DNA of 64,000 nt from Pseudomonas ekonensis (GTDB lineage: Bacteria > Pseudomonadota > Gammaproteobacteria > Pseudomonadales > Pseudomonadaceae), in the NCBI RefSeq assembly GCF_019145435.1, contig NZ_JAHSTS010000002.1, positions 124,001 to 188,000 of the forward strand, in the 5' to 3' direction. Both the position numbers and the translations under genes were made by a program. Numbering within the stretch: the stretch's first letter is position 1; each line of letters begins with the position of its first letter. Below are positions 43,734-51,137 of this stretch, in pieces. The notes beneath the pieces are model-generated. The model was given only the letters and a program-made list of their open reading frames with translations, had not been told where the DNA came from and searched no databases.

Positions 43734-44600
43734 ATGCGCCACGCCGTTCGTTCGTCCCGCTTCGTTCCGCTGTGCCTGCTGTTCCTCTCGCCGCTGCTCG
43801 CCGTCCCCGCCCATGCCGGTGCGGAACGGCAATTGGCAACCGCCATCAACGACTTGCGCGCCCACCCCCAGCGATGCGACCGACGTCCGGCACAACGCCT
43901 GGCGCCGTTGTCGCTCAAGCAGAACCTGGCGCTGCCCATCGGCTACGGCTACGGCGGCGGGCTGCGGGAACGCCTGAAGGATAAGGGGTACGCGGCGGTG
44001 TCCGTGCGCAGCATCCGGATCGTCGGGGCCGAAGACGCCGAAGAGGCGTTCGACCAGTTGCAGGACGACTACTGCGGCGCCCTGCTGGACGCCCAATACG
44101 CCGACATCGGCATCAGCCGCGCCCGCAACGAATGGCAAGTGGTGCTGGCGCGGCCGGTGCTCGACAGCCGGGTGGGCGACAACCGCAGCGTCGGCAAGGC
44201 CCTGCTGGCCGAGGTCAACGCGGCCCGCGCCCGCCCGCGGATGTGCGGGCGCCAACGGTTCGCCGCCGCCCGCCCCTTGAGCTGGAACCCGGCCCTCGGC
44301 GCCGCCGCCCAAGGGCACAGCAAAGCCATGGCCTATGGCAACTACTTCGCCCACCGCGACCCCGATGGCGACATGCCCTCCGACCGCGCCCGCGCCGCCG
44401 GCTACCGCGGACGGCAGATCGGCGAAAACATCGCCGCCGGCCAAGGCTCGCCGGGCAAGGCCATGGCCGGCTGGCTCGCCAGCCCCGGCCACTGCGCCAA
44501 CCTGATGAACCCGATGTTCACCCAGGTCGGCGCCGGCTTCGCCAGCGATGTACGCAGCGATCAAGGGGTGTACTGGACGATGCTGTTCGGCGCGCCTTGA
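43734..44600 (+). CDS. Secreted CAP-domain protein (paralogue of 2494-3345)
   Basis: 288 residues, signal peptide to about residue 28 (VPAHA/GAE). The CAP domain in the second half has AAQGHSKAMAYGNYFAH, IGENIAAGQG and GWLASPGHCANLMNP, and the first half begins ATAINDLRAHPQRC, matching the first half of the other CAP protein. It is the same two-part architecture at two distant loci. It ends about 120 bp before vgrG on the same strand. Function unknown. Confidence 0.84.
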   Translation: MRHAVRSSRFVPLCLLFLSPLLAVPAHAGAERQLATAINDLRAHPQRCDRRPAQRLAPLSLKQNLALPIGYGYGGGLRERLKDKGYAAVSVRSIRIVGAEDAEEAFDQLQDDYCGALLDAQYADIGISRARNEWQVVLARPVLDSRVGDNRSVGKALLAEVNAARARPRMCGRQRFAAARPLSWNPALGAAAQGHSKAMAYGNYFAHRDPDGDMPSDRARAAGYRGRQIGENIAAGQGSPGKAMAGWLASPGHCANLMNPMFTQVGAGFASDVRSDQGVYWTMLFGAP

Positions 44601-44718
44601 CCGCCCCTGGCGAAGGCGGAGAAAGGCGTTCAATGACGCAAGCCCGTTCCATCGGTTTTTGATAGCATCCGGGCCTTCCTGCACTTCAATGCTGCTATTC
44701 CAAGGGACGGATTCGGGC

Positions 44719-46932
44719 ATGCTGGACGCCAACGCTACGCACATCACCCTCACCCTCGAAGGCGCCAACGCGGACTTCCAGGTGCTCAGCTTCACCGGCC
44801 GCGAAGCCCTCAACCAACCTTTTTGCTTCGACCTCGAACTGGTCAGCGCCCGTCCCGACCTGGCGCTCGAGGAGCTGCTGCACAAGCCCGGCGTCCTCAC
44901 CTTCGGCGCCACCGGCGAGGGCACGATCCATGGCCTCGTGTACCGCATCGAGCAAGGCGACTCCGGCCGCACCCTCACCCGCTACAGCCTGAGCCTGGTG
45001 CCCCAGCTGGCCTACCTGCGCCACAACCACGACCAGCAGATCTTCCAGCACCTCACCGTGCCCAAGATCATCGCCCGGGTCCTGGAGGACCGCGGCATCC
45101 TCGCCGACGCCTACAGCTTCCAGCTCGGCGCCGAGTACCCCGAGCGCGACTACTGCGTGCAGTACGACGAGTCCGACCTGCACTTCATCCAGCGCCTGTG
45201 CGAGGAGGAAGGCATCCACTTCCATTTCCAGCACAGCGCCGGCGGCCACAAGCTGGTGTTCGGCGACGACCAGACCGTGTTCCGCAAGCTCAAGCCGGTC
45301 AGCTACCAGCAGGACTCCGGCATGGCCGCGGACAAGCCGGTCATCAAGCGCTTCAACCTGCGCCTGGAGACCCGCACCCGCCGCGTCGCCCGCCGCGACT
45401 ACGACTTCGAGAAACCCAAAATCCTGCCCGAGGCCGCCGCCAAGTCGGCCTTCATGCCGGACCTCGAGGACTACGACTACCCCGGCCGCTTCACCGCCCG
45501 CGAGCGCGGCAAGCAGCTGGCCACCCGCGCCCTCGAACGCCACCGCAGCGACTACGCCCTGGCCGAGGGCAAGGGCGACGAGCCGACCCTGGCCTGCGGC
45601 CACTTCCTCACCCTGGCCGAGCACCCGCGCGCCGAGTGGAACGACCTCTGGCTGCTGCTGGAGGTGATCCACGAGGGCAAGCAGCCGCAGGTCCTCGGCG
45701 AGAACGTCACCAGCGACGTCACCGACGCCAAGGACGACTTCCACCAGGGCTACCGCAACACCTTCCTCGCCACCCCGTGGGACGCCCACTACCGCCCGGC
45801 CCTCGAGCACCCCAAGCCTCGCGTGCTCGGCAGCCAGACCGCCGTCGTCACCGGTCCCGCCGGCGAGGAGATCCACTGCGACCCGTACGGGCGGATCAAG
45901 GCGCAGTTCCACTGGGACCGCGACGGCCAGGCCGACGACAAGACCACCTGCTGGCTGCGCGTGGCCAGCGGCTGGGCCGGCGCGGCCTACGGCGGCATCG
46001 CCATCCCCCGCGTGGGCATGGAGGTGCTGGTCACCTTCCTTGAGGGCGACCCCGACCAGCCGCTGGTCACCGGCTGCCTGTACCACAAGGAAAACGTCGT
46101 CCCCTACGACCTGCCGGCGAACAAGACCCGCAGCACCTTCAAGACCTTGAGCTCCCCCGGCGGCAAGGGCTACAACGAACTGCGCATCGAGGACCGTAAG
46201 GGCGCCGAGCAGATCTACCTGCACGCCCAGCGCGACTGGGACGAGAACATCGAGCACGACCAACGGATCCGCATCGGCAACGAACGCCACGACACCGTCG
46301 AGGCCAACGCCTACAGCGAGTTCAAGGTCGAGGAACACCGCATCACCCACCTGGACCGCAAGAGCGAGATGCGCGCCGACGACCACCTCACCGTCGCAGT
46401 GACCCAACACGTGAAGGTCGGCACCGGGCAGTTCGTCGAGGCCGGCACCGAGATCCACTACCACGCCGGCGAGAAGGTCGTGGTCGAGGGCGGCATGGAA
46501 CTGACGGCCAAGGCCGGCGGCAGCTTCGTGAAGGTGGATGCGGGGGGGCGTGACCATCAGCGGGGCCGAGGTGAAGGCCAATACCGGCGGCGCGCCGGGG
46601 GTGGGGAGCGGGATTGCGGTGTTGGCGCCCTTGATTCCCGGCATCGCGGCAAAAGACGCGAAAGGCAATCTGCTCAGCGCGCCCCCGGTCGGCAAGTTCA
46701 GTGCCGAGCCGGATGCGCCGAGCACGCTACCGTCGGAAGAAGAGCTCGAAGAAGAGGAAGAAGAAGTCGAAATCGAAGACATCACGCTGCGGGTGGGCAT
46801 GTTCTTCGATGGGACGGGCAACAACCGCAGCAACAGCGAACGCGTTTATGGCTGCTTTGCGCCAGACGTGAACCTGCAAGAGATGGCGGAAGAAATCCGC
46901 AAGTACTGCGCCTCTTACGGCTACGACGGTAA
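44719..46932 (+). CDS. vgrG: Type VI secretion spike protein VgrG, frame disrupted near its end
   Basis: Literal frame of 737 codons from ATG 44719 (MLDANATHITLTLEGANADF), with AAGGGAC upstream. Residues 1 to about 365 are the gp27-like part (ERDYCVQYDESDLHFIQRLC), about 370-465 the gp5 OB-fold (DPYGRIKAQFHWDRDG, ASGWAGAAYGGIAIPRVGME), then a beta-helical repeat stem. True VgrG sequence runs to about residue 607 (GGSFVKVDAGG). At a run of seven G (46542-46548) the frame shifts and the last ~130 codons are Arg-rich nonsense. Removing one G would join it to the DUF2235 effector. The spike pierces target cells and carries the effector. Confidence 0.85.
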   Translation: MLDANATHITLTLEGANADFQVLSFTGREALNQPFCFDLELVSARPDLALEELLHKPGVLTFGATGEGTIHGLVYRIEQGDSGRTLTRYSLSLVPQLAYLRHNHDQQIFQHLTVPKIIARVLEDRGILADAYSFQLGAEYPERDYCVQYDESDLHFIQRLCEEEGIHFHFQHSAGGHKLVFGDDQTVFRKLKPVSYQQDSGMAADKPVIKRFNLRLETRTRRVARRDYDFEKPKILPEAAAKSAFMPDLEDYDYPGRFTARERGKQLATRALERHRSDYALAEGKGDEPTLACGHFLTLAEHPRAEWNDLWLLLEVIHEGKQPQVLGENVTSDVTDAKDDFHQGYRNTFLATPWDAHYRPALEHPKPRVLGSQTAVVTGPAGEEIHCDPYGRIKAQFHWDRDGQADDKTTCWLRVASGWAGAAYGGIAIPRVGMEVLVTFLEGDPDQPLVTGCLYHKENVVPYDLPANKTRSTFKTLSSPGGKGYNELRIEDRKGAEQIYLHAQRDWDENIEHDQRIRIGNERHDTVEANAYSEFKVEEHRITHLDRKSEMRADDHLTVAVTQHVKVGTGQFVEAGTEIHYHAGEKVVVEGGMELTAKAGGSFVKVDAGGRDHQRGRGEGQYRRRAGGGERDCGVGALDSRHRGKRRERQSAQRAPGRQVQCRAGCAEHATVGRRARRRGRRSRNRRHHAAGGHVLRWDGQQPQQQRTRLWLLCARREPARDGGRNPQVLRLLRLRR

Positions 46933-48205
46933 GGGCAGTTCGCCGGACAACAGTTATGGCAACGACGTCAGTAACGTGGCCCGATTGTACGACCTCTACA
47001 TCAACCAATCCGACGAAGAGATTCCGGCGGATGCGGAAATGGCGAGCGTGTCGATCTACGTAGACGGGATCGGTACGAGCAGTACGGGTGAAGATTCTAT
47101 CTACTCACAGGGGACGGGGCTTGGGGCGCAAGGGGTCAGGACGCGGGTTGAGGAAAGCCCTGCGCTCCTCATTAAAGCTCTACGTTCTTTCGGAACAAAC
47201 AATCCGGAAAAAAGAATCAAACGGATCGAGTTTGACATCTTTGGCTTCAGCCGCGGGGCGGCAGCTGCACGCGACTTTGCAAATGAGGTTCTCAAAGGTG
47301 AAAAAAGCATTCTAGCCAAGGCCTTGCCAACTGGTACTCCCGGCTTATCGGACTCCTTTTCTTGGGCATCTAAGTCTGGGACTTCAATCAATTTCATTGG
47401 GATTTTCGATACCGTAGCAGCAATTGCAAACCCACTACTCGGAGACTTCACCGGGCACAACGCCAGAAACCCAGGAATCAACATATTCCTGCCCCCTGAT
47501 GCTGCAAAAAAAGTTGTACATCTTGTAGCAAGAGATGAGCGTCGCTACAACTTCTCCCTCAACAGCGCAGGGGCATCTGACATCGTTCTCCCTGGTGTTC
47601 ACTCTGACCTGGGTGGTGGGTATCTACCTAAAGCCATAGAACGTGTACTTGTCAGCAAACCACGCAAAAGTGATGTGGATTTGACAACACCTACATCCGC
47701 AGCTAACAGCTACAAGCTAGCGCAACAAGATTTACGACGGCTTCAAGATCAAATGGCTCATTACAATCTGCCACTTGAATTGAGAACATGGGAGGTGCCT
47801 TTCACCAGCCGTGATCGAGACGATCGCACTCCTAAGAAACATGTCTATGCTGCTGTAAGCAGTCAGCGTGAGGTGCGAAGCGACCTTTCCTTGGTTTACT
47901 TAAGAATCATGCGAGAGCTTGCGACAGAAAACGACGTTCCTTTCCGTCAGATCCCTGATGCAGAGCCACGCCTCAAGCTCCCAGCAGAGCTGATTCCTAT
48001 TTCTGAAAAACTGACAGCTTATGCCCTTGGCAAAAGTAAAATGATTGGCCTCACCCCACAGGAAGAACAACTGCTTTTTCAACGGTATGTTCACCTCTCT
48101 GACAATTGGAACGCGGCAAAAGGCATGAACAACAGCGACTTGGAAGTTGTTTTCATTAACCGACCAACCGACAACAACCTACGAACGGTGCATCCAAATG
48201 AATAA
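46538..48205 (+). CDS. DUF2235 (Tle1-like) phospholipase effector region, C-terminal extension of VgrG
   Basis: 555 codons from an ATG at 46538 that lies inside vgrG, so the first ~25 residues (GGVTISGAEVKANTGGAPG) are really VgrG stem. An acidic linker follows at 66-81. FFDGTGNN (89-96), GFSRG with Ser238, FDTV with Asp291 and GVHSDLGGG with His355 give the alpha/beta hydrolase core of DUF2235/Tle1 T6SS lipases. Likely hydrolyses phospholipids in target-cell membranes. GC drops clearly from about 47080. It overlaps the immunity gene by 8 bp. Whether it is made alone or only as a fusion is open. Confidence 0.8.
   Translation: MRGGVTISGAEVKANTGGAPGVGSGIAVLAPLIPGIAAKDAKGNLLSAPPVGKFSAEPDAPSTLPSEEELEEEEEEVEIEDITLRVGMFFDGTGNNRSNSERVYGCFAPDVNLQEMAEEIRKYCASYGYDGKGSSPDNSYGNDVSNVARLYDLYINQSDEEIPADAEMASVSIYVDGIGTSSTGEDSIYSQGTGLGAQGVRTRVEESPALLIKALRSFGTNNPEKRIKRIEFDIFGFSRGAAAARDFANEVLKGEKSILAKALPTGTPGLSDSFSWASKSGTSINFIGIFDTVAAIANPLLGDFTGHNARNPGINIFLPPDAAKKVVHLVARDERRYNFSLNSAGASDIVLPGVHSDLGGGYLPKAIERVLVSKPRKSDVDLTTPTSAANSYKLAQQDLRRLQDQMAHYNLPLELRTWEVPFTSRDRDDRTPKKHVYAAVSSQREVRSDLSLVYLRIMRELATENDVPFRQIPDAEPRLKLPAELIPISEKLTAYALGKSKMIGLTPQEEQLLFQRYVHLSDNWNAAKGMNNSDLEVVFINRPTDNNLRTVHPNE
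46542..46548 (+). other. Run of seven G at the VgrG-effector junction
   Basis: In the vgrG frame the tract reads through to CGT GAC and out of the family's sequence; with six (or nine) G it reads GGC GTG ACC and continues VgrG stem into effector. A mononucleotide run of this length can slip during replication or transcription, or be miscounted in sequencing. Confidence 0.9.
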
Positions 48206-48845
48206 AATTTTTCATTTCATTGTCGCTGTTCTGCTTAGCAGTTCTGCGCTGGCAAACGATAGTTCGTTACCTTACGACGCTTGGCGATTGGGTTTCTCAG
48301 CGCCTAACTACATGGAAGTCTGGATCGAAACGGCAGATGTCGTAGATATCCAAGGGCAGGTCTATCGCAGAGCCATGAGCGGAACCTCTGCGATACAAAC
48401 TCCGCCAAACAACTCTGGGAATCCGAAAGGCTGGCCAAAGAGGCCAGGATGGGGGAAAGGAAAATACGTGACAGGGGCTGACCTACCGAAAAGAATCTAT
48501 GTCCGTTGGCAATCATTAGTGGAGCCACAAACGTACCAGGTGGCTATCGATATCCCGGAGTCCACCAGGGAAATCATGCGCCGCAAAGAAAAGGTTTTCT
48601 GCGCCTTTGACGGAAAATTGATAACAGACTATCGAGAAGCGTTGGTTGTAGGGTTGGCACCTGGTGGCATTGCTAAGGTATGGGTGCTCGGCCCCTGCTT
48701 GCCACCTATCGAAGTAACACGAGTGAAGGCCGAAATTGATCCTAGAGGCCCTTATGAAGGAAAATCCGGCGGTGAATATGACTCGCTCTCTGACGCTTCA
48801 AAGGCCTACATCGATAAGTTCGGCGTTCCTTACGGGTCTTGGTAA
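48198..48845 (+). CDS. DUF2931 family immunity-type protein, copy 1
   Basis: 215 residues from ATG 48198, starting inside the effector's 3' end. A Sec signal peptide (MNKIFHFIVAVLLSSSALA) sends it to the periplasm. YDAWRLGFSAPNYMEVWIE and ADLPKRIYVRWQSLVEPQTY are DUF2931 features. Position after a Tle1-like effector fits a T6SS immunity role, protecting the producer against its own lipase in the periplasm. Lower GC than the genome. The next gene encodes a close paralogue. Confidence 0.78.
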   Translation: MNKIFHFIVAVLLSSSALANDSSLPYDAWRLGFSAPNYMEVWIETADVVDIQGQVYRRAMSGTSAIQTPPNNSGNPKGWPKRPGWGKGKYVTGADLPKRIYVRWQSLVEPQTYQVAIDIPESTREIMRRKEKVFCAFDGKLITDYREALVVGLAPGGIAKVWVLGPCLPPIEVTRVKAEIDPRGPYEGKSGGEYDSLSDASKAYIDKFGVPYGSW

Positions 48846-48871
48846 ATCATATTTGCGCTTCGATACCGCAC

Positions 48872-49519
48872 ATGAATAAAACTCTTGCAGCCATCGCAAT
48901 TGCGCTCACCCTCAGCAATATAAATTCAGCAAATGCCACTCCTCCATTTGAAGCTTGGCGCTTGGGCTTTTTAGCTCCAAATTACATGGAGGTATGGATT
49001 GAGACCGCTGATGTTGTAGACATTCAGGGGCAGGTTTATCGACGAGCGATGAGTGGTAATGCAGCCATACAAAGACCCCCTAATAATTCTGGAAATCCAA
49101 AGGGATGGCCTGAGTCGCCTGGTTGGGGGAAGGGGAAGTATGTGACGAGAGCAGATCTTCCCAAAAAAATCTATGTTCGCTGGCAGTCCTTGGTCGAGCC
49201 GCAAACCTATCAAATGGCAATTGACATACCTGAGTCGACAAGGGAAATCATGCGCAAAGGCGAAAAGACCTTCTGCGCTGCCGACGGAAAATGGATTACA
49301 GGTTATCGAGAAGCATTGGTCGTTGGCCTTGCGCCTGGCGGCATAGCAAAGGTTTGGGTGCTAGGCCCTTGTCTGTCGCCCATTGAGGTCACGAGAGTAA
49401 AGGCCGAAGTTGACCCACGAGGCCCATATGAAGGGCAATCCGGCGGCAAATATGACTCACTCTCCGATGTGTCCAAAGCCTACGTCGAAAAAAAGGGTGT
49501 CCCGTACGGCTCCTGGTGA
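48872..49519 (+). CDS. DUF2931 family immunity-type protein, copy 2
   Basis: 215 residues from ATG 48872, again with a signal peptide (to about NSANA/TPP). Most of the mature protein matches copy 1 residue for residue, but third codon positions differ at many sites, so the duplication is old or the copies were acquired separately. Starts 26 bp after copy 1 and probably shares its transcript. Tandem immunity genes often protect against effectors of sister strains. Confidence 0.78.
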   Translation: MNKTLAAIAIALTLSNINSANATPPFEAWRLGFLAPNYMEVWIETADVVDIQGQVYRRAMSGNAAIQRPPNNSGNPKGWPESPGWGKGKYVTRADLPKKIYVRWQSLVEPQTYQMAIDIPESTREIMRKGEKTFCAADGKWITGYREALVVGLAPGGIAKVWVLGPCLSPIEVTRVKAEVDPRGPYEGQSGGKYDSLSDVSKAYVEKKGVPYGSW

Positions 49520-49611
49520 GTTTTCGATACTCACACCATGGGAACCTGGTTCAAGCCAGCAGATTCAGCAGCGAATGGACAATAGACGGTCGAAACTCGT
49601 GGAAGGTGTAG

Positions 49612-49704
49612 CTGCTGGGCTGGCTGTTTTTTCTCACTGCCTGCAACGGCAGCGCATCCGACAAAACAGAAAACACAAACACTCCACAGATGCCCTTCGA
49701 TGAA
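49612..49704 (+). pseudogene. Remnant of a third DUF2931 gene (N-terminal part)
   Basis: The frame from 49612 reads LLGWLFFLTACNGSASDKTE, then QMPFDE: a lipoprotein signal with lipobox LTAC, followed by the PFDE start of the DUF2931 mature domain. A TAG lies just upstream and there is no ATG, and the frame leaves the family at the start of the next gene. It looks like the 5' stub of a third immunity gene, inferred from a short match. Confidence 0.4.
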
Positions 49705-50248
49705 ACACATTCTGCTGGTGTTGGGCCTGTGCGCAGCCAGCCTTGACACCCTCTGCGCCGAACCGGCCTTTAGCCGACTGACCGAGTGCCAATTGGCCGG
49801 TGCCCTTCATTCCGTTTCGCTGCTTCGGGGCCAGCCGATTCTCGACGACTACGTCTACAGGATTCAGCAGAGTCGCAAGAGCGCGTTCCTGTACGAAGAC
49901 CTGGACAGCTCACGGGGCAGCAACGTGCACTGGAGGTGCATTGCCCTCAAGAAAGGCGTGAACGTGCTGCTGGTGACCGGAGAGTTCAGTTCGAACTACC
50001 TGCAAAGCGTCCTGTTCCATTACGACCAGTCCGCTGCGAAGGTCCGCCGCATCAGCTCCACCGAACGGAACCGCCCCGGTTGGATCGGTCTGACCCGGCA
50101 CGGGCCACAGGTGATCTACGAGAACACGGGATTGGAGAGCCCGCACCGGTACTTGATCTACGGCCCCCACGAGACCTATCTGGAACTGGACAGCCTTCCG
50201 ACCTTCTCAGGCGCACGCGGTGAAGTGCTCATGAAGCTGTCGCCGTGA
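49700..50248 (+). CDS. Secreted hypothetical protein at the end of the T6SS island
   Basis: 182 residues with a signal peptide (MKHILLVLGLCAASLDTLCA). The mature part contains RLTECQLAGALHSVSLLRGQ and VHWRCIALKKGVNVLLVTGE. No family recognised. Its ATG overlaps the stub of a third DUF2931 gene, and it could be a further immunity or adaptor gene or an unrelated core gene. GC is again closer to the genome average. Confidence 0.65.
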   Translation: MKHILLVLGLCAASLDTLCAEPAFSRLTECQLAGALHSVSLLRGQPILDDYVYRIQQSRKSAFLYEDLDSSRGSNVHWRCIALKKGVNVLLVTGEFSSNYLQSVLFHYDQSAAKVRRISSTERNRPGWIGLTRHGPQVIYENTGLESPHRYLIYGPHETYLELDSLPTFSGARGEVLMKLSP

Positions 50249-50265
50249 CGCCCCTTCCTTCGGCC

Positions 50266-50349
50266 TCAAACCGGAGAGATGGTCGCCAGCACACCGATCA
50301 GAATGGTCAGCGTCAGAAACCCACCCAGGAAAATCGCCATCTTCGCCAT
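50266..50349 (-). CDS. 27-residue single-helix membrane peptide
   Basis: ATG 50349 with AGGAGAG 5 bases upstream, ending TGA at 50266. MAKMAIFLGGFLTLTILIGV is nearly all hydrophobic, one full membrane helix, with a Lys near the N-terminus. The strong ribosome-binding site and clean composition support a real small protein. The role is unknown. It sits alone between the T6SS island and the SnoaL-like gene. Confidence 0.6.
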   Translation of the reverse strand: MAKMAIFLGGFLTLTILIGVLATISPV

Positions 50350-50615
50350 GTTGCTCTCCTCAATGCCAGGTTTGCGGTGCACCGGGCGCTTCGGGATGAA
50401 GGCCGCCGCGGATGACCGAACTGCCGGGCTATTTTGAGCGTGTGTCTGTTTGGGTTACAGAGGCAGATTGCGACAGAAAAAGCGGATCAGATGGGCATCT
50501 GATCCGTTTGCGCGATGCCCGGACATTCAGCGCGGCATAGAAAGGTGTCCATTCCCGCCCGTTGATCTAGAGTCATGTTCGCCTTTCGAAGAACAACAAC
50601 AGACAGGAGTGAACC

Positions 50616-51044
50616 ATGGCCGACCTCAACCTGCACCCCAACGCCGCCCGATCCCTGGACCGCTGGCACACGATGATCCGCACCGGCGACCTCTCCGCAC
50701 TGCCCGAGCTGCTCGACCCCAAGGCGGTGTTCCGCTCGCCGATGGCCCACACGCCCTACCCGGGCGGCCCCGTGGTCGCCATGATCCTCAACACCGTGAG
50801 CACGGTGTTCGAGGACTTCGCCTACCACCGGGAACTGGCCACGCCGGACGGTCTGAACGTGGTGCTGGAGTTCAGCGCCAAAGTGGGGAACAAGGAGCTC
50901 AAGGGCATCGACATGATCCGTTTCGATGAACAGGGGAAGATCATCGAGTTCGAGGTGATGGTGCGGCCCATGAGCGCGCTGCAGGCGCTGGGAGAGGAAA
51001 TGGGGCGCCGGCTCGGGGCTTACCTGGCGGCGGCCAGGGCCTGA
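50616..51044 (+). CDS. SnoaL-like/NTF2-fold protein
   Basis: 142 residues, with ACAGGAG upstream of the ATG. RWHTMIRTGDLSALPELLDP and FRSPMAHTPYPGG fit the SnoaL-like cone fold, and GIDMIRFDEQGKIIEFEVMV is the typical C-terminal strand pair. Cytoplasmic, with no catalytic residues certain. Followed by a strong terminator shared with mqo. Confidence 0.8.
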   Translation: MADLNLHPNAARSLDRWHTMIRTGDLSALPELLDPKAVFRSPMAHTPYPGGPVVAMILNTVSTVFEDFAYHRELATPDGLNVVLEFSAKVGNKELKGIDMIRFDEQGKIIEFEVMVRPMSALQALGEEMGRRLGAYLAAARA

Positions 51045-51082
51045 TTCGTCGCCCCCTTCGCCACAGGCAAGACGCCAGGCAC

Positions 51083-51120
51083 AAAAAAGCCCACTGACCG
51101 TCACCGGTTCAGTGGGCTTT
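51083..51120. terminator. Bidirectional rho-independent terminator
   Basis: A run of six A, AGCCCACTGA ... TTCAGTGGGCT, then T's. It lies between the convergent SnoaL-like gene and mqo and can serve both. Confidence 0.85.
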
Positions 51121-51137
51121 CTCAATCTGGCGGCTGG

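Noticed and set aside
44695..46833. A 712-codon open frame antisense to vgrG
   Set aside because: Shadow of a strongly GC-biased gene; low-complexity Val/Leu/Gly product, no ribosome-binding site or family.
49410..49703. A 97-codon frame across the end of the second DUF2931 gene
   Set aside because: It overlaps the immunity gene in another frame and lacks a coding pattern; the lipoprotein-like frame from 49612 is the more informative reading.
51083..51120. Stem-loop as a riboswitch or small RNA
   Set aside because: A simple stem with A- and T-runs between convergent genes; a bidirectional terminator explains it.
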